64,000 nucleotides of DNA from CBDBLK01 sp965243145. Its GTDB lineage: Bacteria > Bdellovibrionota > Bacteriovoracia > Bacteriovoracales > Bacteriovoracaceae. Shown here in pieces: positions 53,278 through 61,641 of this stretch (the stretch's first letter is position 1; every line of letters begins with the position of its first letter). Both the position numbers and the translations under genes were made by a program. Location: assembly GCA_965243145.1 (NCBI GenBank), contig CBDEUB010000002.1:806001-870000 (forward strand), written 5' to 3'. The notes beneath the pieces were generated by a model that saw nothing but the letters and a program-made list of their open reading frames with translations, made no database searches and had not been told where the DNA came from.

Positions 53278-53313
53278 GACGAAACTCCTATGCTCGAATC
53301 TTATCTTTAAACT

Positions 53314-53339
53314 GGCCCACCGAAATGGTGGGCCTTTTT
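53314..53339 (+). terminator. Intrinsic terminator
   Basis: GGCCCACC, a GAAA tetraloop, then the complementary GGTGGGCC, followed by TTTTT. Ends the transcript of the exported-protein gene at 52609. Confidence 0.92.
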
Positions 53340-53346
53340 AGTGGAG

Positions 53347-53543
53347 GTAATAGCTCACACTTCAGGCCTGCTTGCCTCCGCATCCTGCTCCGGCACTGCC
53401 CATCGGGGCAGTCATCGCTCGTCGCCTTCCTGGCGACTCCGTGTGAGTCAGCTACGCTGTCACTCCCTGCGATGTGCTAGGAGCACACCTCAGTCGCTCT
53501 AGCTTAGCGATCACCCAATCTAACCTAAATTGTGAGCTATTAC
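53347..53543. repeat. Dispersed palindromic element, long form, intergenic
   Basis: About 197 bp with perfect 13-bp termini GTAATAGCTCACA / TGTGAGCTATTAC, which differ from the 43-kb copy on both arms in a compensating way. Internal hairpins: ACTGCCC-4-GGGCAGT, GTCGCC-5-GGCGAC and TGTGCT-3-AGCACA. In the frame used by the coding copies this one has TAG and TGA within the first 10 codons. It begins 8 bases after a transcription terminator. Confidence 0.92.
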
Positions 53544-53590
53544 CTTGCTACACTCACAGTTTTTTAATTGGTACGAGTGGTTAGCAGGAT

Positions 53591-54832
53591 TCAAAGGCAA
53601 GCGGCCGGAATCTGAACGATATTTTCTGTCACCAGAGAAGGAGCCTCACAGTTGTTGACCACAAGGCCATATGGCAGTTGATGCCTTTCGAGAAAATGGC
53701 CCATCGCCACCAGTTGTTTGGCCGTCGTATGGGAACGGTATTTTATCTCCACGGGAAGCAGGCCAAACGCCCCTTCGAGGATCAAATCTATTTCCGCCCC
53801 CGCTTTGGTGCGGAAATGGTAGGGCACCACATTTCGTGCCTTAGTCGCTTGAATCCCCCTGATGAGTTCTTCGACGACAAATGATTCAAAAGCATTGCCC
53901 AGTCTGGGGTAGGTTTCCAGGTCTTGCGGGGAAAAAATATTTTGCAGAAAGAACAGAAGGCCCGAGTCCCGATAGTGGCCCTTGGGAGATGAAAGAGTGG
54001 TTTTTATCTTGCTGGTCTTGTAGGCGGGCAACTCCCTCCAAACGAATGTCCCGGAGACAATTTGCAGATAATCCCGAATGGATTTTTCCGAAATCTCGGC
54101 GGAACGGGCAATTTCCGCCTTGTTGATGATGGTGCCCGAAACAGTCGATAACATTTTGATGACTCTTTGATATTTGAGTATATCGATCTTGGGAAACAAG
54201 GCCCGCATGTCCCGACTTATATAGGTTTCAAAATAATTTTCCATCCAATCGAGATGAAAATCCCGACGGTTCTTTAAAAGGGGTTCCGGGTAACCCCCCT
54301 TGAGAAAGTAGCGTTTGACCTCGGAGAAAGTCCTAGTCGGACGCAATTTTACCACACGATTCAGATCGTTTTTCGACAATTTTTTCTCAAAAAGACGGTA
54401 CAGCGGAGGCAGTTTATCCCCCTTTAACTCGTTCATTTTCAAGGTGGACAGTTCGACGATGGCCACCCGTCCGGCCAGGGATTCACTGATATTTTTTGTC
54501 AATTCAAAACTTGAAGAACCAGTGAGAATAAAACGGCCGTTTTTGTCCCTATTGTGATCGATGACAGATCGCAAGACGGGGAATAGGCCAGCACAGTTTT
54601 GCGCCTCGTCGATAACCACGCGATCACCATTCTCCTGAAAAAAGAGTTCGGGGTCGTTGCTGATGAGTTCAAAATGGGAAGGTTTTTCCAAATCAAAATA
54701 TTTCCACCCCTTCCCCAATTTTTTGGCCAGGGTGCTCTTCCCACACTGCCTGACCCCCAAAATGGCCACCACCGGAAAGGCCTTGAGCAGACGGCCGATT
54801 TTGCTTTCGAGATTCCTCTTGAGGGCATCCAT
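53591..54832 (-). CDS. AAA_14/DUF4143 ATPase, copy 3
   Basis: A 413-residue protein. Walker A AILGVRQCGKST, Walker B RVVIDEAQNCAG, sensor LTGSSSFELT, SLAGRVAIVEL; DUF4143 part with SSPKGHYRDSGLLFFLQ and YHFRTKAGAEIDLILEG...PVEIKYRS. ATG 54832 has a TATCCT sequence 6 bases upstream and no ribosome site, so it too may be leaderless, though no -35 box is clear. Paralogous to the genes at 44042 and 47550. Confidence 0.87.
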   Translation of the reverse strand: MDALKRNLESKIGRLLKAFPVVAILGVRQCGKSTLAKKLGKGWKYFDLEKPSHFELISNDPELFFQENGDRVVIDEAQNCAGLFPVLRSVIDHNRDKNGRFILTGSSSFELTKNISESLAGRVAIVELSTLKMNELKGDKLPPLYRLFEKKLSKNDLNRVVKLRPTRTFSEVKRYFLKGGYPEPLLKNRRDFHLDWMENYFETYISRDMRALFPKIDILKYQRVIKMLSTVSGTIINKAEIARSAEISEKSIRDYLQIVSGTFVWRELPAYKTSKIKTTLSSPKGHYRDSGLLFFLQNIFSPQDLETYPRLGNAFESFVVEELIRGIQATKARNVVPYHFRTKAGAEIDLILEGAFGLLPVEIKYRSHTTAKQLVAMGHFLERHQLPYGLVVNNCEAPSLVTENIVQIPAACL

Positions 54833-55018
54833 ATTCGTAGGATACGGTCGAAATCGGATGGTGGCCAGTGCAAAATATCCCTACAGCGTTTGCAAAACAA
54901 ACTATTTTAGTATATTTATTATTTAACCATCAAAAGTGATGGCAAAACCTTTACATTCCCCCGCCCGGGCGCGCACAATTGAGAAGCTATTTTAAAAACG
55001 CCCATCAAGGAGCAGAGT

Positions 55019-55837
55019 GTGCGTGCCCATCTCTTCACCGTGGGATTGCTGTGTGCAATTCCCCAGGCCCAGGCCTCTTCTTTCCAACAATCCCTCTCCA
55101 ACCAGGAAATGTTCAAACACGGAAAAGAGGTCTACCAAAACCGCTGCATCGGCTGCCATGGAGAAAAGGGCGACGGCCTTGGCCCAGCTGCCAAATTCCT
55201 CGACCCCAAACCCAGGGACTTTAGAAGCGGCACTTTCAAATTCAAGACCACCCCCTACGAGGCCCTGCCCACCGACACCGATCTGATGCGCGTCCTCTCC
55301 CAGGGAGTTTTGGGCACCAGTATGCCGGCCTTTAAGCTGATGCCGGACATTTCCAAATTCGCCGTCATCCAGTACATCAAATCGTTTTCTCCCGCCTGGA
55401 CTGATCGCTCAAACAAAATGGCCCAAGTTCAGGGGGCACCCTTCCCCATGGAAGACTTCCAGGCCCATCAAAAATTTCTCCCCCGCGCCCGCAAGGGCCG
55501 CGCCCTCTTCCTGGACAATTGCGTGATCTGCCACGGGCGTTTGGCCAAGGGAGACGGCGAGGGAGGCGAGGGCCTAGTGGACGAGTGGGACAACCCCATC
55601 CGCCCCGGCGACCTCACCCGCCCCTTTATCAAGGCCGGGCGCTCGGTAAAAGATGTCTACCGCGTTCTTTTAAGCGGCGTGGCGGGCACTCCCATGCCCT
55701 CCTTTAAAGAGGCCCTGAGCGACCAGGACTTGTGGGATGTCACCGCCTATATTCTGTACTTGCGCGGCCTGAAAGCGGGGGTTTATGGCAGCAATCCCCC
55801 CTTGAAGGAAATTTCCGCCAAAGAGGCCCTCCAATGA
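55019..55837 (+). CDS. Dihaem cytochrome c at the head of the oxidase operon
   Basis: A 272-residue exported protein. Signal peptide ending QAQAS, then two cytochrome c domains with CIGCH (near 42) and CVICH (near 168), each followed by a distal Met region (TSMPAF, TPMPSF). GTG 55019 after AAGGAG. It overlaps ccoN by 4 bases. It may take the place of CcoP, which is otherwise missing, or feed electrons to the oxidase. Confidence 0.88.
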   Translation: MRAHLFTVGLLCAIPQAQASSFQQSLSNQEMFKHGKEVYQNRCIGCHGEKGDGLGPAAKFLDPKPRDFRSGTFKFKTTPYEALPTDTDLMRVLSQGVLGTSMPAFKLMPDISKFAVIQYIKSFSPAWTDRSNKMAQVQGAPFPMEDFQAHQKFLPRARKGRALFLDNCVICHGRLAKGDGEGGEGLVDEWDNPIRPGDLTRPFIKAGRSVKDVYRVLLSGVAGTPMPSFKEALSDQDLWDVTAYILYLRGLKAGVYGSNPPLKEISAKEALQ

Positions 55838-57228
55838 ACCAACAAAAAGATTCCCTCCTGGTTTGCTATCCTTTAATCGCCGCCCATCTCTACATTTCCA
55901 TCGCTTATTTAATGATCGTGGTGTTGGCAGGCCTGGCCTATTCCCTGCAATTTATCGACCTCTTTCCCTTTCCCCACATCGAATTTTTGAGTCCTGGCCG
56001 CATCCGCATGGTGCACACCCAGGGAGTGGCCTACGCCTGGACGGCCAATATCTTTTTTGCCCTGATCATGTATGTGGTCTGCAAACTCACTCAGCGCCCC
56101 CTCCTGTGCAACAAATTGGGGTGGTTTATTTTCTACGCCTACAACGCCCTGGTTTTGGCCACCGTGGTGCTCATTTTAGGCGGCCACGCCCAGGCCCTGG
56201 AGTGGGGAGAGACGCCCAAAATTCTCGACCCCCTAATCTCCATTGTCGTGGTGCTCTTCGTGATAAATCTCGTGGCCGGCCCCATCTGGCAGGCGCGCGG
56301 AAAACCCTTTTATGTCTCCATCTGGTACATTCTGGCGGCGCTGATCTGGACGCCCCTGGTGTATGTCATGGGCAACTTTTTGCCCGAATATGTCTTTGAG
56401 GGAACCGGCGGGGCAACCATCACCTCCATGTATATTCACGATCTGGTGGGCCTGTTCGTCACCCCGGTGGGCATCGCCCTGGTGTACTACCTCATGCCGG
56501 TGCTGATGCGCAAACCGATCTATTCCCATTCCCTCTCCCTCATCGGCTTTTGGGGCCTGGCCTTCTTTTACCCCATGAACTCGGCCCACCACTTTTTGTG
56601 GAGTCCCATCCCCATGTGGACTCAATACGCCTCGGTGGTGGCCTCGGTGGGGGTGCATGTGGTGGTGTACACGGTGGTGTTTAATATTTTTGCCACCCTG
56701 GCGGTGGACTGGAAAAGGGTGATCGAAAATATCTCCCTGCGCTTTATTTTTGTAGGCGCTCTTTGCTACCTGGTGACCTGTATCCAATGCGCCGTCCACA
56801 CCACTTTGTCGGTGCAGGAAATTATCCACTTTACCGACTGGGTGGTGGGCCACGCCCACTTAGTTCTCTTCGGCACTTTTAGCTTTTGGGCCTTCGCCTT
56901 TATCTACTTTATTCTGCCCAAATTGACCGGGGCCGAAGTTTTCTCCACCTCCCTCAAAGAGTGGCACTTTTGGTTATCCACACTGGGCATTGTCATCATG
57001 GACATCGACCTCATGTGCGCGGGCCTGGTGCAAGGCCATTTATGGAACTCCCTCACTCCCTTTGTCGACAGCGTGATGGCCTCCAAACCCTATTGGTGGA
57101 TCAGAACTTTTAGCGGAGTGGCCATTTTGGTGGGGGAAATTTGCTTCCTCATCAACATTGTGATGACCTACCTGGCAGGAAGGGAACAAAGGGCCACCGC
57201 CAGGGCACTCAGTGGAGGGATGGCGTGA
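55834..57228 (+). CDS. ccoN: cbb3-type cytochrome oxidase subunit I (CcoN-like)
   Basis: A 464-residue, 12-helix haem-copper oxidase catalytic subunit. Expected ligands are all present in CcoN order: His61 (MVHTQG, haem b), His202 (YIHDLVG, CuB), Tyr246 (FFYP, the cbb3-type catalytic Tyr position), His252-His253 (CuB), and His340 and His342 in VVGHAH (haem b3 and b). The protein is divergent in sequence outside these sites. Couples to ccoO by a 4-base overlap. Supports respiration at low oxygen. Confidence 0.87.
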   Translation: MNQQKDSLLVCYPLIAAHLYISIAYLMIVVLAGLAYSLQFIDLFPFPHIEFLSPGRIRMVHTQGVAYAWTANIFFALIMYVVCKLTQRPLLCNKLGWFIFYAYNALVLATVVLILGGHAQALEWGETPKILDPLISIVVVLFVINLVAGPIWQARGKPFYVSIWYILAALIWTPLVYVMGNFLPEYVFEGTGGATITSMYIHDLVGLFVTPVGIALVYYLMPVLMRKPIYSHSLSLIGFWGLAFFYPMNSAHHFLWSPIPMWTQYASVVASVGVHVVVYTVVFNIFATLAVDWKRVIENISLRFIFVGALCYLVTCIQCAVHTTLSVQEIIHFTDWVVGHAHLVLFGTFSFWAFAFIYFILPKLTGAEVFSTSLKEWHFWLSTLGIVIMDIDLMCAGLVQGHLWNSLTPFVDSVMASKPYWWIRTFSGVAILVGEICFLINIVMTYLAGREQRATARALSGGMA

Positions 57229-57857
57229 AAAGTCTGGAAAAATTTAGCACCCTCTTTCTGGTCGCCGGAGTCATCTGCTTTATGGTGGCCTTTGGCGTGT
57301 TGGGCATTTGGCCCGCGCTGATGACCGATCGCCTGGAAGACCAAATTGGCCCAGTCGACGAAGTTCCCGCCGACTTTAGAGTGTACTACAAAACCCTGGA
57401 GGAATACCGCGAGGCCCTGTTTGTGGGCAAGCAAGTTTATATCAAGGAGGCCTGTTGGCACTGCCACAGTCAATACATCCGCCCGGTGGGCAACGAGAGT
57501 CCCCGCTACGGACTGGTGTCCACTCCCGGAGAGTACCAAAACCGGCTCAACCGCCCCCACCTCTTCGGCACCCGCCGGGTCGGCCCCGACCTCATCCGCG
57601 AGGCGGGCAAACGCACTAACGACTGGCACTTTGCCCACCTCTACGACCCCAAGTCCACCGAACCCACTTCGGTCATGCCCCGCTACACCTGGTATTTTGA
57701 GGAGTCGGACGATCCCCACGCCCCGCCCACTCCCACCTCCCAAGGGGTGGCCCTGGTGGCCTACTTGCAAAGTCTGGGGGCCTGGGCCAGCGAGATAAAA
57801 CGCAGTCCCTTCGACACCAACGAAATCACCATGCCCCCGCCGCCCGACGGGAACTAA
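57225..57857 (+). CDS. ccoO: cbb3-type oxidase monohaem cytochrome c subunit (CcoO-like)
   Basis: A 210-residue membrane-anchored cytochrome c: N-terminal membrane helix (FLVAGVICFMVAFGVLGIWP), haem motif CWHCHSQYIRPVGNE, the RVGPDL block, and the axial Met in TSVMPRY. The start GTG 57225 overlaps the ccoN stop. Typical FixO/CcoO layout. Confidence 0.92.
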   Translation: MKSLEKFSTLFLVAGVICFMVAFGVLGIWPALMTDRLEDQIGPVDEVPADFRVYYKTLEEYREALFVGKQVYIKEACWHCHSQYIRPVGNESPRYGLVSTPGEYQNRLNRPHLFGTRRVGPDLIREAGKRTNDWHFAHLYDPKSTEPTSVMPRYTWYFEESDDPHAPPTPTSQGVALVAYLQSLGAWASEIKRSPFDTNEITMPPPPDGN

Positions 57858-58124
57858 ATGAATAAATACATCACCCCTTCCATCACCGCCATCACCGTCT
57901 TCATCCTGTGCATGGCCATATTATTAGTGGAACAAAAGGACACCATGGACGGGGTTATCCTCTACACTTGCCTGGGCTATGCCGTGGTCTGCCTGTTGTT
58001 TTTATTCTTCCAAATGCTGGCCTTCGTGCGCGCCCACGCCGACTACGACGAAGAAGTGGAAAGGGTCAAATACCAGGTTTTTGAGGCCGAGGGCCTACCC
58101 GTCCCCAGAGAAGAACTGGAGTGA
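57858..58124 (+). CDS. Small two-helix membrane protein of the oxidase operon
   Basis: An 88-residue protein with two hydrophobic segments (ITAITVFILCMAILLV and ILYTCLGYAVVCLLFLFFQMLAF) and an acidic tail. It begins immediately after the ccoO stop, with its own stop overlapping the transporter start (GTGA). It is in the place of CcoQ but longer than that subunit; function is inferred from position only. Confidence 0.65.
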   Translation: MNKYITPSITAITVFILCMAILLVEQKDTMDGVILYTCLGYAVVCLLFLFFQMLAFVRAHADYDEEVERVKYQVFEAEGLPVPREELE

Positions 58125-59341
58125 AGCAAGTTTTCAGCAAAAAAATGCTGGTTTGTTTCCTGATGGGTTACGCCAGCGGGCTGCCCCTCTTGCTCACTCT
58201 CTCCACTTTGCAAGCGTGGATGAAAGACGAAAATATCGATCTCGGCAGCATCGGCCTGATCGCCCTGGTGGGCATGCCCTACTCCTGGAAATTCTTGTGG
58301 GCCCCTCTGTTTGACCGCTTTGCCCTGCCCTGGTTGGGCCGCCGGCGCGGCTGGCTCCTGTGCGCGCAAATTCTCTTGGCCGCATCCATTGCCGGCATGG
58401 GCCTGTTCGACTTGAAAGAACAGTTGATCATCGTGGCGGCCGCCGCCTGCCTGACCGCCTTTTTCTCCGCCAGTCAGGACACCCTGGTGGACAGCTACCG
58501 TAGAGAGTATTTGAGCGACCAGGAATTAGGCCTGGGCAGTTCCCTCTACATTTACGGCTACAGAATGGCCATGCTGATCTCCGGGGCGGGTGCTCTCTTT
58601 TTGGCCGATCACCTGCCCTGGAAATATGTCTATAGCATCATGGGGGCGTGTATGCTTCCCGGCGTTTTGGCCACCCTGTGGGCCCCCGAACCCACCGTCA
58701 CCGAGACTCCGCCCCGCAATTTCCAAGAGGCGGTGATAGGGCCATTTGTGGAATTTTTTAAGCGCGATAAAGCACTGCTCATTTTGGCCTTTATTTTGTT
58801 CTACAAAGCGGGGGACAGCATGGCCAGTCACATGACTCTGCCCTTTTATTTGGAGTTGGGTTTTAGCAAATCGCAAATCGCGGCGGTGGGAAAAATTTTT
58901 GGCCTTTGGGCCATACTGGCGGGAACTTTTCTGGGGGGCCTGGCACTCCTGCGCTGGGGCATCCCCCGCTGCCTCTACTTGTTCGGCCTCGTCCAGGCGG
59001 TTTCCACCGCCGGATTCGCCCTGCTGTACGCGGTTGGGCCATCCATCCCCTGGCTCGCCGGGGTCATCGCCTTCGAGAATATTTCGGGGGGCATGGGCAC
59101 TGCCGCCTACACCGCCTATATGGCCACCCAAACCAACAAAAAATTTACCGCCACCCAGTACGCCCTGCTCACCAGTATGATGGGAATTCCCCGCATCTTC
59201 CTGGCCGCCCCCACCGGATACATGGCCACATGGATGGGCTGGCCCACCTTTTTTATCACCTGTGCCCTGATCGCCCTGCCGGGCATGATTTGCCTTTTCC
59301 TCTTGCTGCCGTGGCACGAACTCAAGAAAAATGTTAGCTGA
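58121..59341 (+). CDS. ampG: AmpG-like muropeptide MFS permease
   Basis: A 406-residue, 12-helix major facilitator protein. The N-terminal LMGYASGLPLLLTLSTLQAWM, GMPYSWKFLWAPLFDRF and the SASQDTLVDSYRRE block match AmpG, which imports GlcNAc-anhydroMurNAc peptides for wall recycling. Start GTG 58121 coupled to the previous gene. Its stop overlaps the convergent LRR gene by 8 bases. Its presence in a respiratory operon is unusual and may be incidental. Confidence 0.85.
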   Translation: MKQVFSKKMLVCFLMGYASGLPLLLTLSTLQAWMKDENIDLGSIGLIALVGMPYSWKFLWAPLFDRFALPWLGRRRGWLLCAQILLAASIAGMGLFDLKEQLIIVAAAACLTAFFSASQDTLVDSYRREYLSDQELGLGSSLYIYGYRMAMLISGAGALFLADHLPWKYVYSIMGACMLPGVLATLWAPEPTVTETPPRNFQEAVIGPFVEFFKRDKALLILAFILFYKAGDSMASHMTLPFYLELGFSKSQIAAVGKIFGLWAILAGTFLGGLALLRWGIPRCLYLFGLVQAVSTAGFALLYAVGPSIPWLAGVIAFENISGGMGTAAYTAYMATQTNKKFTATQYALLTSMMGIPRIFLAAPTGYMATWMGWPTFFITCALIALPGMICLFLLLPWHELKKNVS

Positions 59342-60302
59342 TAATGGCCCGCGCCGCCTTCAAACACGAGTTGGTGGTGTACCACTTGAGATAGGGAAAC
59401 TCTTTGACCACATCCCGCTTAAACCAATCGGGAAATTTGGCGGGATTATCAACGGGATTGCCTTCAATAGAAAGTATTTTCAAACGGATGCTTCGGCCAT
59501 CAAGAGGAGAATAGTCAAAAAAGTGGCCGATTTGATTCCGGTTGAGAGAAAGTTCTTGCATATCATCGGAAAACAATAGGGCCACGGGGAAAACCTCAAT
59601 TTGGTTGTCATCGAGAATCACCCTTCTCAGAGAGGCCAATTTTTCCAGGCCATCCACACTTTTCAAACCATTGCGCGAGAGATCGACGCTCTCCAATAGA
59701 GGCATTTCGAGAATCCCAAAACGGAGATCGGACAATCCGTGACCGGCCAGGCCGAGGTGTTTTAATTCCGGGAGGTTTTTTAAAGCAATATGGCCCTGAT
59801 CAACACCACCACGACTATCGGCAAAGAGATTGGCCAAACGGGCAAAGTTTTCCAAAACCAAGGAAAAGTAGCTTTCGTTGTTGCTGACATAAAGGGTTCT
59901 CAATTTGTGTTCCAATCCGTTCAGTGAAGAGTTGGTGATTTCTCTCAATCGATTGTCGTCCAAAGACAGGACTTCCAAGTTGGGAGTCGATAAAAAAATG
60001 TTTTCGGGTATTTCCCGGAGACGGTTCTTGCTAAGGGCCAAACTTTGCAATTTGACAAGCCCTTCCAAATCATTGGCCCGCAAGGACACAATGCCTTTCT
60101 TGTAGAAATCGAGGTGCGTAATCCTCGCCAGGTCTGCTGCATCTATCTTTTCGCAAGGCATTTTTAACGCCGTGACGAGGGCATCCCGCACCTGGGGGGT
60201 TCTGTCGCAGACGGAGAGCAAACTGGCCCCTTCTTTCGCTCCAAGGCCTTGGAATAGCAGGCCCAAACTCAACACAAAGGCCATTTGACAAAATTTCATC
60301 AT
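59334..60302 (-). CDS. Secreted leucine-rich-repeat protein, copy 1
   Basis: A 322-residue exported LRR protein: signal peptide (FVLSLGLLFQGLGA), an N-terminal cap with two Cys (SVCDRTPQVRDALV and MPCEKIDA), then about nine LRR units such as LQSLALSKNRLREIPENIF and LEVLSLDDNRLREITN. The C-terminal region WFKRDVVKEFPYLKW precedes a final Cys. GGAGGGAG site before ATG 60302. It is paralogous to the gene at 61642 (same cap sequence). Likely a surface or secreted interaction protein. Confidence 0.82.
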   Translation of the reverse strand: MMKFCQMAFVLSLGLLFQGLGAKEGASLLSVCDRTPQVRDALVTALKMPCEKIDAADLARITHLDFYKKGIVSLRANDLEGLVKLQSLALSKNRLREIPENIFLSTPNLEVLSLDDNRLREITNSSLNGLEHKLRTLYVSNNESYFSLVLENFARLANLFADSRGGVDQGHIALKNLPELKHLGLAGHGLSDLRFGILEMPLLESVDLSRNGLKSVDGLEKLASLRRVILDDNQIEVFPVALLFSDDMQELSLNRNQIGHFFDYSPLDGRSIRLKILSIEGNPVDNPAKFPDWFKRDVVKEFPYLKWYTTNSCLKAARAIIS

Positions 60303-60401
60303 CTCCCTCCTACATTTAAGAAAACATTGTACGGCCTAACTTTATGCCTAGCAAATACTGCAAACTGGACTGAAAGGCCATTTTGCTGTAAAATGGGAGG
60401 G

Positions 60402-60911
60402 ATGAGTTTAGATGACGACAAACCCGCAAATAATGCTCCTCAAGGCGAAGCTAAACCACAAGATGGCCTGAAGTATGAGCAGTTACCCGCCGTTTGGGTG
60501 GAAGACCCCCACCACCAGGCCCGCAGCAAGCCCGTGCGCAAGGGCAAAAAACCCCCAAAGCTCCTGGCCATAGTTCACCAGAGCGGCTGCACGGGGTGCG
60601 AGGTGTGCATCGCCGGCTGCCCCGTGGACAGCATCGAACTGGTGCCTGGCCCCGACTCCTCCAATCCGGGGTTTCAACAACTGGTGGAAATCGACCTCAA
60701 CCGCTGCATCGGCTGCCAAAACTGCTCCCAGGACTGCCCCTGGGAGACCATCACCATGTACCAACACGACGACGCCTTTCAAGTGTGGGGCAACGAAACC
60801 CTAAAGAGTGCGCTCTACCTTCCCGCCGCAGAATTGCCCCCAGAAGGGCCTAAAGAAGACGAAGAGACCTCACAAACTACTGTATCCGAAAAAGTTGCCG
60901 AGACGGTTTAG
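60402..60911 (+). CDS. 2[4Fe-4S] ferredoxin with a palindromic-element fragment in its N-terminus
   Basis: About 169 residues. Two cluster motifs: CTGCEVCIAGCP (cluster I) and CIGCQNCSQDCP (cluster II). N- and C-terminal extensions are unusual for a ferredoxin. Residues around GEAKPQDGLKYEQL derive from the end of the dispersed palindromic element, in the same frame as in speA. The last codons (TVSEKVAET) lie in a 30-bp sequence repeated beyond the adjacent toxin-antitoxin pair. ATG 60402 or ATG 60393 (9 bases earlier, same frame) may be the start. Probably a cytosolic electron carrier. Confidence 0.8.
   Translation: MSLDDDKPANNAPQGEAKPQDGLKYEQLPAVWVEDPHHQARSKPVRKGKKPPKLLAIVHQSGCTGCEVCIAGCPVDSIELVPGPDSSNPGFQQLVEIDLNRCIGCQNCSQDCPWETITMYQHDDAFQVWGNETLKSALYLPAAELPPEGPKEDEETSQTTVSEKVAETV
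60444..60486. repeat. Fragment of the dispersed palindromic element inside the ferredoxin gene
   Basis: GGCGAAGCTAAACCACAAG followed by ATGGCCTGAAGTATGAGC and AGTTAC matches one end of the element (in speA: GACAGCGTAGCTGACTCACA, then AGATGGTCTGAAGTGTGAGC). About 43 bp remain and are translated in the same frame as in speA. Confidence 0.78.
60877..60906 (+). repeat. 30-bp direct repeat, left copy, at the ferredoxin 3' end
   Basis: Perfectly identical to 61642-61671 (CTACTGTATCCGAAAAAGTT then GCCGAGACGG). Both copies are followed by two variable bases and TAGC. The pair brackets the toxin-antitoxin cassette. Confidence 0.92.
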
Positions 60912-60959
60912 CTTAGACGACGCACTAAAACCATTCATTGCCGCCTTTTTCTATCACAA

Positions 60960-60988
60960 TTGATCTGTACGGAAATCTATCGTATATT
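60960..60988 (+). promoter_or_regulatory. Promoter of the second toxin-antitoxin module, probably leaderless
   Basis: TTGATC (60960-60965), a 17-base spacer, TATATT (60983-60988). The GTG start codon at 60995 begins 6 bases after the -10 box, so the transcript likely has no leader. Confidence 0.55.
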
Positions 60989-60994
60989 TGAAAA

Positions 60995-61279
60995 GTGCTA
61001 AAAACAAAGGTTATTGTATCGCGGAAGTACGCAAAGCAATTTGAAAAATTACCCAAAAATATTAAGGAATGTGTATTGCTTTGGATTAGATATGTTGAAT
61101 ACGAGGGGCCAGAGGCCATAAAACGAATGAGAGGGTATCGAGACAAACCTCTCAAGGGAGAACGAAAAGGCCAACGGTCGATCCGCTTAAACAGGGCCTA
61201 CCGACTGATTTATACGGCCTTAGAGAGCGAAAAAACGCATTTTATTAAAATTTTAGAGGTGCACAAACATGACTACTAA
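60995..61279 (+). CDS. RelE/HigB-type toxin
   Basis: A 94-residue basic protein of the RelE/ParE superfamily: EKLPKNIKECVLLWI helix, YRDKPLKGERKGQRSIRLN, AYRLIYTA and the ending ILEVHKHDY, the usual RelE/HigB C-terminus with His and Tyr at the active site. Start GTG 60995. It overlaps the antitoxin by 11 bases. Expected ribosome-dependent mRNA cleavage; not tested. Confidence 0.85.
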   Translation: MLKTKVIVSRKYAKQFEKLPKNIKECVLLWIRYVEYEGPEAIKRMRGYRDKPLKGERKGQRSIRLNRAYRLIYTALESEKTHFIKILEVHKHDY

Positions 61280-61637
61280 GAAAATAAATAAGAACGACTT
61301 TCTCGATGCCGGAATCTTACTCGAAAAAGAAGTGGGAATACTAACATTTGGTATGTTTTTGCGTTCAGTGCGCGACCTTTTGGGCCTCACTCAAGAAAAA
61401 ATGGCCAAAAAACTCAATGTCACGAAAAGTTCAATTTGCGATATTGAGAAAGGGCGGCATCTGGTAAGTCCAAAAATGGCCAAAAAAATTGCCAAAAAAG
61501 TTGGCCTAGCAGAGAGCTTTGCCATCAAGCTGTGCCTGCAAGATTTGCTCAACCGCGATCACATCAATATGACCATTGAAGATTTAGTCAAAAAAAGCGG
61601 TTCCGCCCAGGCCGCCCGTATAAAAGTTAAGGCCTAA
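61269..61637 (+). CDS. XRE-family antitoxin, HigA-like
   Basis: A 122-residue protein with the HTH LGLTQEKMAKKLNVTKSSIC followed by DIEKGRHLVSP (residues 39-69), a helical dimerisation region, and a C-terminal segment rich in Lys. Toxin-first gene order with overlap. It is expected to repress the upstream promoter. Confidence 0.85.
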   Translation: MTTKKINKNDFLDAGILLEKEVGILTFGMFLRSVRDLLGLTQEKMAKKLNVTKSSICDIEKGRHLVSPKMAKKIAKKVGLAESFAIKLCLQDLLNRDHINMTIEDLVKKSGSAQAARIKVKA

Positions 61638-61641
61638 GAAG

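Noticed and set aside
43828..53543. CRISPR or insertion sequence explanation for the dispersed repeats
   Set aside because: Copies are single and far apart, there are no regular spacers or cas genes, and the elements are too short for a transposase; a MITE/REP-like or palindromic-element class fits better.
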